In this document: piece after piece, positions 9,984-20,115 of the stretch
Layout: each line of letters begins with the position of its first letter
Position numbering within the stretch: the first letter of the stretch is position 1
Source: Chara braunii
Lineage: Eukaryota > Streptophyta > Charophyceae > Charales > Characeae
Direction: 5' to 3'
NCBI GenBank assembly: GCA_003427395.1
Contig: BFEA01000150.1
Coordinates: forward strand, 1,851,820 to 1,876,024
Length of the DNA stretch: 24,205 bases
The notes under the pieces: model-generated
Seen by the model: only the letters and a program-made list of their open reading frames with translations
The model's database searches: none
Told to the model about the DNA's origin: nothing
Program-made: the position numbers and the translations under genes

Positions 9984-10604
9984 CTAGGATGGAGGGAGAT
10001 GGGGTGGATGCGATTGGCGCCAAGGATCTTGGTGGGTACCGGCCACTTGCTACTAACTCCACCTGGAACAAACTTGGGGTTTTTTCTTTCGAAGATGGAG
10101 GTAGGATCTTTTCGGTTGACTGTTCCAGGGGTTGCATGTTTCCATATTCTCCAAATTTGACCTATTATCAAAGGGCGTCCCTGCTCAGTTAATCCCCTGG
10201 TTTCCGGGGCAATCAATGCTGGCACGGGGAGGTCTTCTTAATTTTTTCTCAGAAAAAGGGTCAGCGGGAGAAGTAGATGGTTGGATATCAAGCGTCCTAC
10301 TAGTGAGGGGGCTAGCTCGCAGGATGGAAATAGGGTACAGCAGCAGCGGAGATGGTGGCTCTGCTGCAGTAAGTCTTGCCGGAGTGAGGTGAAGGGGATT
10401 GATGGGGGATTTCTGAGTCGTTTTCTGAACTTCGCCTAATTCTGAAGTTTGTCCTAGTAATTTGCTAAGTAGCTCCAAGTTTTCTTAGCCAATGGCCCCG
10501 GTATCTCAAGCTTTCAAACTTCTATATAAATTTTCATATGGGACGCTGGGCCCGGTTCCCAGCACGTGCTGCTCCCCACGAATAGATTGGAGCCTTGTCC
10601 TCCA
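9984..10604. other. Non-coding region
   Basis: Short ORFs here lack protein-like character. Words from the repeat family (GCGATTGGCG, GGGTACCGGCC) recur near 10010-10045, so part may be its degraded extension. I see nothing else. Confidence 0.4.
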
Positions 10605-10639
10605 CCCCCCCCCCCCCCCAAAAAAAAAAAAAAAAAAAA
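10605..10639 (+). repeat. C15-A20 homopolymer pair
   Basis: Fifteen C followed directly by twenty A, then four G. No flanking direct repeat was seen. Homopolymer lengths may be affected by sequencing error. Confidence 0.8.
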
Positions 10640-10799
10640 GGGGAAGCCCTTGGCTTCACAGACAGCAGGTGCACTATCTGCACCTGGATGTGCAGCAGAT
10701 GCCCCCACCATTGCATCAGGCCCAGATGTGGGACTTTGAAGAATGCATCAGCAATTTGTTTCCTTCACTCAGAATAGAAACAGAATAGGCGAAGCGAAA

Positions 10800-10817
10800 A
10801 GAAAAACAGGTGAGGGA
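10800..10817 (+). repeat. Target-site duplication, left copy (SINE)
   Basis: Matches 11290-11307 at 17 of 18 positions, directly next to the tRNA-like head. Confidence 0.8.
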
Positions 10818-11289
10818 TCCAGCGGCCTAGCCCAATTGGTTAGGCAGGCAAGTGGCATTCAGGAGGTCGTGGGTTCAATCCCCATGGCCACCTGTGGCAC
10901 TCTTGGTGCCAACCAACTGAGATAGTCAGCTGGATCCTCCCAGTCTGGTAAGGTCTTCAGCCAACGCGGGTGTGAGTGGGAGAGTGTTGGCTTTAGACAC
11001 TGCTGTTATTCGATGGGGGTTGGGGACCATGAAAAGGGAGACACAGTTACTGGCAAATGCTCGGTCCTTGTGTTAGCCGGGCCCCCACCGGGGGCCCCAA
11101 CACTGCACCCTAAACGCTAGGGCAAAGAGGCGAACATGCTGCTAACCTCTCTCCACCAAGAGAGGTAACCTCCCTTCACCGAAGAGAGGCAGAAAGCTAT
11201 GCTTGCAGGGGTCCTCTGAAGAGCCTTAGGAGTAGTGGTAGGTAGGTAGTGAAAGAAAGATATCATGTTTCATGACATGGCAGAACGCC
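10818..11289 (+). mobile_element. tRNA-derived SINE-like insertion with target-site duplication
   Basis: A ~472-bp insertion is bounded by an 18-bp direct repeat: AGAAAAACAGGTGAGGGA at 10800-10817 and the same sequence with one change at 11290-11307. It begins with a tRNA-like head (10821-10892) carrying Pol III A and B boxes, followed by an unrelated body. The body holds an 8-bp G/C hairpin (11079-11097) and two CCTC...GAGAGG hairpin-like repeats (11146-11187). The A-rich start of the duplication fits cleavage by an L1-type endonuclease. The 3' end has no long poly(A), so the tail type is unclear. It is long for a plant SINE. Confidence 0.75.
10821..10892 (+). ncRNA. tRNA-like head of the SINE (Pol III promoter)
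   Basis: The A box TAGCCCAATTGG (10828-10839) and B box GGTTCAATCC (10872-10881) are close to consensus and correctly spaced. A T stem GTGGG/CCCAT with loop TTCAATC forms. The acceptor pairs at five of seven positions, and the D stem is GCC/GGC. The anticodon arm does not fold well, so this is a degenerate tRNA relic serving as an internal promoter rather than a working tRNA. No CCA or intron is seen. Confidence 0.7.
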
Positions 11290-11307
11290 AGAAAAACAGG
11301 TGAAGGA
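11290..11307 (+). repeat. Target-site duplication, right copy (SINE)
   Basis: Second copy of the 18-bp repeat; one G-to-A difference from the left copy. Confidence 0.8.
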
Positions 11308-12551
11308 CAGAAATGATAGCCCGTTTACCCTGAAAGTGAATGATAGTATAGCACTGCCATAGCACAGTCAGAGAGCACCTGGGCATCCAGAAGCACAAGC
11401 GTACATCATGCCTTGGTTACATGCGCATCTACACATACTCCAGCCAGGCTAGCCTTGGCATTTTCGAACCGGAGCGTGATAGTGATGCTCTTTCCCCAGG
11501 AAAATCCACAGGGAATGCTAGCCATCCCCAGAGAAAACTCTCCGAGCATGCTCACAAAACAATCGCCGTAACCGGGAGAGGCGTGTCTGTTGATGTATTG
11601 TTTGGGCACTGGGGCCTCCCCTTCAAAAAAACAACAACAAAAAAACAATGCCCCCCAGGTCTTGCCCTGCCAGTCCTCTGTGCGAAAGGGGTCTGTCAGA
11701 GGTAACTCCAGAGACACCCTGATGTTTGCCTGAATGCAGTGTACTGCTCACAAGCATGAAACTGAGATTGGGATCTGGTCTAAGTGGGGGTCTAGGTCTG
11801 GATCTGATGTGTGGGTTCATCATCTGTCACCCCAACTTCTGCTACAATGCAGATTATGTGCAGACCCCCCCACCCACCCCCCACCCCAAAAAAAAATTAA
11901 AAAATCCGCATCCTGCAGTTGCACATTCATGTTAGGCTGCATGGCACATGCATACCTATTTTAATTACACCCTCGGGATATACTCACACTACAGTAGCCC
12001 TTTCCTAGATGCATCTGACTGCAATCACAGCCAAAGGTGGATGAATCTGACCACAATCAGGTCCACAGCTTAGAAGACAAACTCCTAGTGTGAGTATGCA
12101 ATCAGGAATTCCAGGCTGCTCTAGGAGAGCAAGGGACAGCAACTAGAATCCCCCACTGTCTTCAGGAGAAAGGGAAACCAAGAGCAACTGCCCTTTCCTA
12201 TTTTTTGGTGAGCTCCAAAATGATCGGAGACTTGGCAGGCTGTTGGCTCACAGGTAGGTGATTAGGGTTTTGGGGGGGAATTGGCGGGCTTGTTGTCTTT
12301 TCTGGCTCGTGCCCTTTAGCATGAATAAAATAACTCAAACCTGTGCATCAAACGCTAGCCACCTATAGAAAACAGGTTAATCCGCCTAGAACATGGGTTT
12401 CGTGGGGCCCTCCCAACTGTCCATCAACCACCGGCATGCAGCAGCACCCACTACAGCCGTTTACCAAGCCATAGCAAAACAGCTCATGCGCCCAACCCAC
12501 CCTTTGCAGAAGGGGTAGCCTGTTTATTGTTGTTATTTATTATTATAATTG
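11308..12551. other. Non-coding region
   Basis: No gene or RNA recognised. It contains a short C-rich then A-rich stretch (11865-11901) and nothing else of note; ORFs here are short and compositionally random. Confidence 0.5.
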
Positions 12552-12578
12552 TTCTTATTCTTATTCTTATTCTTATTA
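12552..12578 (+). repeat. TTCTTA hexamer microsatellite
   Basis: About four and a half copies of a 6-bp unit (TTCTTA). Confidence 0.8.
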
Positions 12579-12599
12579 CGTCTTTCTTTTCTTCATTTC

Positions 12600-12641
12600 A
12601 CTGGTAGGAACCTTTTTTTTTTTTTTTTTACTGGCAGGAAC
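12600..12641 (-). repeat. T17 tract between 12-bp direct repeats
   Basis: ACTGGTAGGAAC (12600-12611) and ACTGGCAGGAAC (12630-12641) flank a run of seventeen T. This has the structure of a poly(A)-only retro-insertion on the minus strand. Slippage after a tandem duplication is the alternative. Confidence 0.6.
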
Positions 12642-12767
12642 TTATTGCTGCTTTTAATTAAAATATATATGGGATGGAGTCTGCAACCTGTCCCTCTGTG
12701 TCTAGCAGCTCATGTACCCCTGGGGTCCACAAGACTGGCCAGCAAAATGGCCTGGCAGGACAACCAT

Positions 12768-12771
<4 letters not shown>

Positions 12772-12799
<28 letters not shown>
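12772..12799 (+). repeat. A28 tract
   Basis: Twenty-eight A residues. GACAACCATG just before it (12759-12768) and GACCACGATG just after it (12800-12809) agree at eight of ten positions, a weak hint of a flanking duplication. Confidence 0.75.
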
Positions 12800-12800
<1 letters not shown>

Positions 12801-13187
12801 ACCACGATGGCTGCTCATGCCCCATGCTCATTGAGTGGCATGCGGTATACTGCATGGAAAAGGAGCGTCCTTCTGCACGGTAGGTGGGGCCTAGACAGCT
12901 CTGGCAGCGGAGCTTTCTGGGCCTTCACTGAATGAACACTGGAGGGCGATTGGCATCACTAAACAGACCACAACACTCTTGTACGTGCAGCACGGCCAAC
13001 AGTCTCTCTGAACCTCTCTTGGTTAGCGAAGACAATCATCATCACAGTGGCTCCTCTGCTTAAAGGGGAAAGAGGTACTTCTCTTGTTTTCTTTTTGGGG
13101 GGGAAGGGGGTAGGGGAGGAAGCTGCTGTATCCTCTTTTAGGGGATGACCCCTTTTTCCATACATGTGCCATGGAAGAAAAGGTGGG

Positions 13188-13285
13188 GTCCTTTCCAGAC
13201 ATCTGTTAAAATTGGAACGAGACAGAGAAGATTAGCATGGCCCCTACGCAAAGATGACACACATAAATCGAGAAATGAAGCAAAG
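13188..13285 (+). ncRNA. U6: U6 spliceosomal snRNA sequence, probable pseudogene fused to a LINE
   Basis: Nearly full-length U6. The core is unmistakable: AAAATTGGAACGA, the ACAGAGA box (13221-13227), the AGC triad in GATTAGCATGGCCCC, then GATGACAC and CATAAATCGAGAAATG. In the spliceosome these regions pair with the 5' splice site and U4/U2. Differences from usual plant U6 are few: the 5' stem-loop is altered and the terminal GTCCAAATTTT is replaced by AAGCAAAGGTGG. There is no terminal T run, no TATA box at -30 and no plant upstream element, so it is unlikely to be transcribed by Pol III from here. It sits directly at the 5' end of the LINE. Confidence 0.9.
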
Positions 13286-13412
13286 GTGGGGGCACGAGAA
13301 GGTGGTGTAAGGAGAGGAATGAGAGGGGCCACAGGCTTACTCAAAACTACCGTCGTCACCCAAATAGAACCCAACCGGATCATCAGGATGTATACCCACC
13401 ACATGGCAGCCA

Positions 13413-14832
13413 ATGGCAAACAAAGGGGGCGAGGAAATCGATGACAAGGAAGGAGGATACCTGAAAAAGCAAATCCTGGACACGCAAGGGATTATGGAAG
13501 ACAAGCACAGGAAAGACACCCTGCAAGAATTGATCAAAACAGGCAGCTCGGCCGAAAAAGGCCTTTTTGAGAATTTGCATGCAAGAGACAAGATCCAGCA
13601 AGCAACCAAAATGCAGAAACCTCGCAAGTCACCAAGGAATCTCAGACACCACAAGAGGGCAGCACAACGAACGGCCCACACAAGAGGCTCAAAAGAAAGG
13701 CCAACCAATCCCCACCAAACTCGCCTGCACACAGCACAACAAAAGGCAAAGGCAGCAAGCTCAAGGGACTAGACTCAGCAACAAAGGAGATGGATGCAGA
13801 TACTGGCAAGAAGCAGAAAGACCAGGAGGAGGAAGAAGGAAGGAACACAGACAGCAAAGGGAAAAAACAACAAGGAACTGAGGAAAGCTGCTGCAAAGAA
13901 GGAGAAGAAATGATGAAGGAAGAAGATGAAATAGATATCCCAGGAAGAGGAAGAAGGAAGGAACATAGACAGCAAAGGGAAAAAACAACAAGGAACTGAG
14001 GAAAGCTGCTGCAAAGAAGGAGAAGAAATGATGAAGGAAGAAGATGAAATAGATACCCCATAAGGAAAAAGGGAACAGGGAGAGGGAAAAGAGAATGAGG
14101 AAGAAGACAGGGCGATGGCAGATGATAGCATGTCACAGGACTCTGCAGAGAAAGACACACACATGGGAAGAGATCAGGACACAGCCGAAGGAACAAGCCA
14201 GGAAGATCAGGAAGACACCCACAATTGGCTATCTGAACATGTCAAAGGGCTGGAAAGGGAAAGGGAAATAGAATTGGGAATCAGAGTTGCACACAAAAAA
14301 GTTGAAAAAACACATCTTCAACCTACAGAACTTCAACCCGACACAGCAAACACTGAGCAATTTGTTCCCCACAGACAATCAATATGAAACCTTAGAAAAG
14401 GAACAAGAATTGTCAGATTTTTTTGTTGAACGTTATGGCACCAAAATGGCGGATGCAGCAAATCAAGGAAACCACACACTGAGCAGCTACATCTGGCCGA
14501 GAACCTACAATAATGCAGACTCCCAAAAACTGAGCAAAAGGCGCAACAGAGGTAGAGGAAAAGCGCAACCCATCCCAACAGCAAGCCCACAGGACCAAAA
14601 ACCGGAAGAGGATGGAGAGGACAGAATTATAGATGAGAAGGAAGACCTCGATAGACAAAAGGAGATCCTCAAAGCACAAATCACCGTGCTAAAGAACCAA
14701 AACAAGGAAACAACTGAGATGACAATCAATCTGCAAAAGTTGGCAGCAAGTCAAAATGCAGAAACAGTCACAGTAGCCAAGCTTGAAGTCAAAGGAGGGT
14801 GCAGGAAAAGAGCGATAATCCCTTACAGATAA
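13413..14832 (+). pseudogene. LINE ORF1-like region (broken)
   Basis: Successive open segments in different frames (13413-13772, 13790-13999, 14115-14387, 14287-14832) are rich in Lys, Glu, Gln and Asp, and the last has heptad-like segments (IDEKEDLDRQKEILKAQITVLKNQ) typical of a coiled coil. In L1 elements ORF1 encodes an RNA-binding protein that coats element RNA. I see no clear RRM or CCHC knuckle, so the assignment rests on position and composition. A 118-bp tandem duplication (13822-14057) shifts the frame and ends the open segment at about 13999. The start at 13413 is a plain ATG and is only a guess. Confidence 0.6.
13822..14057 (+). repeat. 118-bp tandem duplication inside ORF1
   Basis: Copies 13822-13939 and 13940-14057 are almost identical (three or so differences). 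118 is not a multiple of three, so the second copy is read in another frame and stops at TGA 13997-13999. The high identity suggests a recent event. Confidence 0.92.
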
Positions 14833-15179
14833 AACACAGAGCATGAAGAATGGGAAGTTGCAGTTAACAAATCATGTGTTTTCATTGCACTGGCCAAACC
14901 AAGCAGAGAAACACTGACAATCACCATCTCAGAAGATCCCCCCATGAGTGGTCATACCCTGGGATCATGAAAGGCTTGGAGAGAAGAATGGATTGGCACA
15001 ACAGGAGATCTGATGATCAACGATCTCAGACCGTATATGGTCCAGTACTCAATGGAGGCAGAGATTAAGGACCACCTCACATGAAAACCATGGAAGGTAG
15101 TCTAGGCAATCCCCTACGGCCTCTTAGGCGGTGACATCTCAGCCCATTCACACTCAACCCGATTGAGCCTTAGTTAACA

Positions 15180-16000
15180 ATGATGTCATGGAACGTCAAC
15201 GGACTAGCAACAATGTTATCTAATGACGAAAAATGAGACAATATAACCAACTACCTCAACTAGTTCTTAAGGAACCCACCGGACATAGTATGCTTACAAG
15301 AAACACACCTAAGCAGAGCACCAAGCAACGATCAATAAAATACAGTCCAAACTAAAGTATGTAAAAACAAGTCAATGAGCTCCATCAACAAGGACCGACT
15401 CAGCAGGAACAACCATACTCTGGAACAGGAACTCCAAAGCAGCCAACCAAATCCATATCATGGAGTGTCGAATAGATGTCGAGGAAGGAAGATGGATTGA
15501 AATTCACTTCACATACAAGGAAGAAACCTTCCAACTGTTAAATGCCTATGCACCCAATGACCCAACTCAGAAGAGACTTCATGTAGGTATCTCCGCAAGA
15601 TGCGACACACAAAAACACCTGCCACTAGTAGGAGATTGAAACACTGTACTCGACCCACTAAACGACCAGATATCCTCACAACAGACGAATAGGGAAGAAA
15701 CCTTGTTAAGCGAAGCTCATGAGATGAATACACTCATCTTGGAAAAACACTTAATAAAACTCCTTAGAGCACTCCACCCAGAAAAGAAAAGACTCACCTT
15801 CAGGAAAAGAAACAGATCACAATACATAACACGCTTAGCAATAGACTATTCTTTAGTTTCCGAGTCTCTCAGAGGAGTAGTCCACAACATTGGAATAAAC
15901 AAATTTCCTTACAACGATGGTCTAGATCATAGCCCAATCTTCATCAATCTACTATTTCACCCCGGAGTACAAAAAGGTCCTAGCTTCATCAAGATAAATA
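15180..16000 (+). pseudogene. LINE ORF2: AP-type endonuclease domain
   Basis: Starts ATGATG at 15180, giving MSWNVNGL, the usual endonuclease N-terminus with its metal-binding Asn. PPDIVCLQETHLS with the catalytic Glu is at 15276-15314. A frame change follows; the second frame gives WIEIHF (15493), LNAYAPND (about 15538), a GD-stop-N motif at 15631-15642, ALHPEKKRLTF, LAIDYSLVSE and LDHSPIF (15922-15942), the C-terminal catalytic block. Stops at 15234, 15261 and 15637 stand at positions likely to be tryptophan. The enzyme would nick target DNA to prime reverse transcription in the nucleus. Confidence 0.88.
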
Positions 16001-17600
16001 ACTCCATACTAGATACCCCACAAATGAAAGAAGCAATAACCATCACGTGCATAGAATCGGAAAACGAAGAAGTGGACTTCCCAAGCATAGTAGCCAATTT
16101 ATCCAAAGTATCATCCAGAGCATCCAAGAAACTGAGAGCCCAAAGAAATCAGCGCATAAAAGAACTAAAAACAACACTCCAAGTAGCAGAAAGGAACCTT
16201 ATTAGCAACCCAGGGCAGACCCTATATGATGACTCTCTAGCTAAAGCAAGATTGGAACTGGCATTTGGAATTCATGGAAAGCAAAGGGAATGAGATTAAG
16301 AACAAGAATCAAAGAGTGGGAAGAAGGAGAAAGAATAACGAAATTTTTCTTTCGAAAAATTAGAGCAAGAGGGAGAAACTCTGCCATTCATCAACTTAGA
16401 GGAGAAGAGGGGCTTACTTCAGATAAAAAGAAAATGTTGTCAATAGCAGAATCCTTTTACATAAACTTCTATACCTCAAAAATAGAGCAACCCACTCTAG
16501 GATCAGTGATACGAGCAAGAGAAAATTTTTTCAAACACCTGGCCAAAACAATTCCCACGACACTAGCGGAAGAACTAGATGTGTCAATTACAAACGATGA
16601 AGTTAAACAAACCTTGGACTTAATGAAAGTTGGGAAAAGTTGAACACCCCTGGCCAAGATGGACTGTCCAAGTAATTTTGGCAAAGGTACTGAGAACTCT
16701 TAGAGGAAGAGTACTGTAAGGTTATAAGATAAGCATGGGCTTCTGATGGTTTTGAAAATATCTCAGTATTGGGATAGTCACTATACTATACAAGAAAGGA
16801 GACCCCACGGACATAAAGAACTACCGACCCATCACCCTACTAACAATAACATATAAGATCCTAGCCAAACTTATAGCAAACAAAATTTGGAAGATCACCA
16901 AAAACTGTTTCCACATGGACCAAACAGGCTTCATTCAAGGCAGATTCATATTAGACAAGGTAATAACCTTAGCGGAATCAGTAAGATATATTAAGGATAA
17001 AAGATTCAATGCAATAATCCTCTTTTTGACCTTGAGAAAGCCTACGACTAGGTCAACTGAGAATTCCTCCAACAATGTATGGAAAAAATGGGAGTGGGTC
17101 CAAACTTCAGAAAATGGGTTAGAATCATATACAACGATGCAAACGGAGCAGTTCAAGTCAATGGTCACATATCTAATTTTTACAAGATGTCTAGGTCCGT
17201 AAGGCAAGGTGATCCACTTGCAGCCCCTATATTCCTTTTTCATCATGGAGGTGATAGCCTTTTTCCTCAGAAAACATCCATCCATATGAAGACTCACAAA
17301 TCCGTCGGAAGACCCCAATAGACCACACCACATACCACCCACAATCATGTTCGCGGATGACTTGATCGTACTCATAAGAGTATCAAACTCCTCCTTCGAG
17401 GCCCTCACAAGAGCGATGAACGCATACCAACTAGCGTTCGAAATGCGAATCAACAGGCAGAAAACAATAAGATGGTGGTTAATAGATGGAAGGGTAGACT
17501 TTCCTCAAAACACTCTAGAAGGCATGACTTGGTCGGACACAAAAGACTCCTTGAGAGTCCTAGAGATCCAAATGACAGAACATGGAGCAGAGACAAAAAT
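16001..17600 (+). pseudogene. LINE ORF2: reverse transcriptase domain
   Basis: After a basic, coiled linker (16020-16643), RT motifs appear: KKGDPTDIKNYRPITLLTIT (about 16786-16845), DQTGFIQGRFILD (16918-16956), FDLEKAYD at 17025-17048, GVGPNFRKWVRIIYNDA, RQGDPLAAPIFLF (about 17201-17239) and the catalytic FADDLIVL from 17350, then RINRQKT. The frame changes at about 17025 and again between 17240 and 17345, and stops fall at 17049 and 17058. Motif order and spacing match L1-clade RT, and the catalytic Asp pair is intact. It would copy the element's own RNA onto the nicked target. Confidence 0.92.
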
Positions 17601-19355
17601 GTTCCTTAGCCTCCTAGCGAAGATGACAAACAAATTAAGTAGCTGGGGCAAAATACACACCTCTCTACATGGAAAAAGTTTGAAAAACCTTTATACTAAA
17701 CTCAACCATTTTCACCATGATGTGGTATGTCGCAGCCTTTTGGGCGCCAGACCACTTGACATTGAGGAACCTAAGAAGGAAAGCCACAGTCTACCTATGA
17801 ACAGGAGATGCCTCTAGACAACATTTTATAACCGAAGTTGTTTGGCAGCATGTCACTAGAAAAAAAAGTCAAGGAGGGCTGGAAGTCTTGGACTCTACAA
17901 CCCAAATAAAAGCCTTACAGACTAAATGGATCCTTAAGCTCATCTCTAGACCCACCCTAATGTGGAGAGCCTTAGCCCTTGACGAGATACAACAATTACC
18001 AATATATAACACCCCAGCCAACATGGAGGGTTCATTTTGGGTAATGAGCAAATCCTGGTCAATAAAAGGGGGGGACCACGACAGAATGCACTCAAGAAAA
18101 GAGTCAAGACTAGGGTTCTGGAAACGGATCCTTCGTGATTGGAGGGAGATTTTCCCAGCTAAGGTCAGGAAAACATACAACAAGGAGGAGATACTAAGAC
18201 AACCCCTATTCTGAAAACGAAAGCCCATTCACTCTGACCTAGCATATTGGGGCAGAGAAGAGTACAAACAGAACCGGTACATCTTCACCTTGCACGAAAT
18301 AGAGGAAGCGGATACTGACCATAGTAAGATCCACAAAAAACAGACAGCACAAATTTCAGTCCGGGAAGATAACCTAAGAAAGATAAGAGTAATAGAAAAC
18401 GAAGAGTTAACCATATATTGCCCCCAAACCCCATTAGAGAACCTAGAAGTAGACCCAGCAGAATGGGCATGGAACCTAAAGCAAGGAACCTCAGGGATTA
18501 ACACTAAATTCAACCTACTACAATACACAACCAGATTAAGTTATAGGGCGAGACGCCGCTCCGCAAACCCAGACCCAATAATAACGGAACGATGGAAAAG
18601 ACACATTGATGTAGAATCAGAAACACTAGACCCGATATCATGGAACCTAATAGCGTCTATAAAGCCCCCCAAATTTAGAAGCCTACAATGGTTAATCCTT
18701 TACCTACTAGCAGTCCCACTGAACCAATGGCTAAACGTAAGAAGAAAAAAGGGTGACAGAAGCCCACTGAAAGAACTATCCGCCAACTGTAGTGATGGTC
18801 AACTAGGAAACTTATATCACTGTTTCCTCCTGTGCCCTAGAATAAAACCACTATGGCAAAGGGTAGCAAAGCTATGGAATTATATAGTAACAGGCGCAAC
18901 TCTCACAAGCAACAACACGCTCTCACTCCTAGGTTTCAACCGCTAACTGCTTCAGAATACTTAGAAAAGCTACACTATGGGTAATATGGCGGAAAAGATG
19001 CCAAGAAACAATAGAAAAACAAAAAATGCATTCCCAAGAAGCACGGAGATTACTCCAACAACAGGTGGAAACTGAATGTGGGGTCCTATGGCGTAAAGTA
19101 CACAAAATGATGAAAGAAGACGAAGGCAAAGCTAGAGAACACCAACACAAGTTTGAAGAACACTTCCTAGCAAAAGGCAAAGTCGCTCTGATCCGAAACT
19201 CAAGTATAGTATTCCAGTTATGGGAAGAATTCCCACCAAGACTCCATTCGCAAGACACCTTGGTAAACAGTATCCCCGAGTCCCTAGAAGCCAACATAGT
19301 ATCAGACTACCTTCTTCCCCCGAATACAACGTACGGTCATTATATCTGTATTTGA
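17601..19355 (+). pseudogene. LINE ORF2 C-terminal region with zf-RVT-like segment
   Basis: GGLEVLDSTTQIKALQTKWI (about 17876-17935) matches the conserved 'GGLG-[IV]-x-[DN]' block of plant LINE C-termini. A zf-RVT-like region lies around 18640-18870: SWNLIASIKPPKFRSLQWL, RRKKGDRSP, then Cys/His positions SANCSDG, LYHCFLLCP and the trailing KPLWQRVAKLW. Frames change several times (17817, 18214, 18946), and a TGA stands at 17798. The last segment (19026-19355) is basic and coiled and runs into the palindrome, so its final residues are encoded by the repeat. Confidence 0.75.
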
Positions 19356-19420
19356 GGCAACTTTCAGTCTAGTTACAGCTGTAATGACCGTACGTTGTAT
19401 TCGGGGGAAGAAGCCAGTCT
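19304..19420. repeat. Near-perfect palindrome, 47-bp arms (palindromic repeat copy 1)
   Basis: 19304-19350 and 19374-19420 are reverse complements except for about four bases, with a 23-nt loop. The inner stem contains GGTCATTA/TAATGACC, and the arms carry CGAATACAACGTAC and its complement. It shares loop and arm sequence with the second copy near 20116, so it is a dispersed repeat, MITE-like in size, with no coding capacity. Confidence 0.85.
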
Positions 19421-20115
19421 AATATATAAACCATAAAAGGAAACGTTCAATCAGTTCAGACCCAAGTAACACGACAATACAAGAGTGCACAGCTGCTAGA
19501 GATAGGCATATTCTAACTCCAAGATAAAACTCATGAATAGCACAGATCTAGGATAGCCAAATAGCCAAACTTACGACAATAGATAGAACAACCTCAAACA
19601 GGTCAACACTTGAGAAGAAAGATAGGTGACTATAGGTTACTGAGTGGTAAGTTAGCAACCCCAGCAGCAGGTAAATATTTTATGAAAGAAAAAGTTAGAT
19701 AGGTCCCAGAGATTCACCAGAGACAGTGCTATAGGATGACAGACCATATTAAAAAAAAAAAAAAAAAGGATGACAGACCATAGAAAAGTACAGGATACGA
19801 GCGAAGGACTTAGACAACTGTTCTAGCAAATAAGGAAAAAACGACAGCCCAGTAGCTGAGAAGAACAGGTTGAGCAAAGCCTAAACAGGCAGGCTGCAAA
19901 AAATGGCCACTGTAGAAGCTGAAAGCCCAATAGAACAGGCTAACTTAGTAGGCAGGGGTAAAGGGGTACATCCCTTCGCAAGGAGGTAATCAATGCAGCC
20001 CTTTGGACCTCCACACCATAAGGGGGAGGAGTGTGAGCGTGTACTTCTTGTATCCATTCTGACTTGCCAGGGGAATAGGAACCGGACTGAGGAGGTTCTC
20101 TTTTTTAAAAAAAAA
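19421..20115. other. Non-coding region between the two palindromic repeats
   Basis: No gene. It holds the A17 tract with perfect flanking direct repeats (19734-19782). Possibly LINE 3' flank or filler of a larger element bounded by the two palindromes; I cannot tell which. Confidence 0.4.
19734..19782 (+). repeat. TTA17 tract between perfect 15-bp direct repeats
   Basis: GGATGACAGACCATA at 19734-19748 recurs exactly at 19768-19782. Only TT and seventeen A lie between. This is the signature of an insertion made of poly(A) alone, or of a very short 3' tail. Confidence 0.85.

Larger units (their letters stand above)
13188..19420 (+). mobile_element. L1-type LINE, near full length, decayed, with U6 at its 5' end
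   Basis: A GA-rich 5' region follows the U6 sequence, then ORF1 (about 13413-14832), a short gap, and ORF2 (about 15180-19355) with AP-type endonuclease, reverse transcriptase and a C-terminal zinc-finger-like region. This organisation is that of the L1 clade found in plants and algae. Many stops and frame changes make it inactive. The 3' end is uncertain: the last coding similarity ends about 19303-19355, where a palindrome begins, and no adjoining poly(A) or convincing target-site duplication was found. Composition is A-rich on the plus strand, as usual for L1 sense strands. Confidence 0.88.

Noticed and set aside
13642-14196. Minus-strand ORF rich in Leu, Phe and Ser resembling a membrane protein
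   Set aside because: It is the antisense of the Lys/Glu-rich LINE ORF1 and of its tandem duplication.
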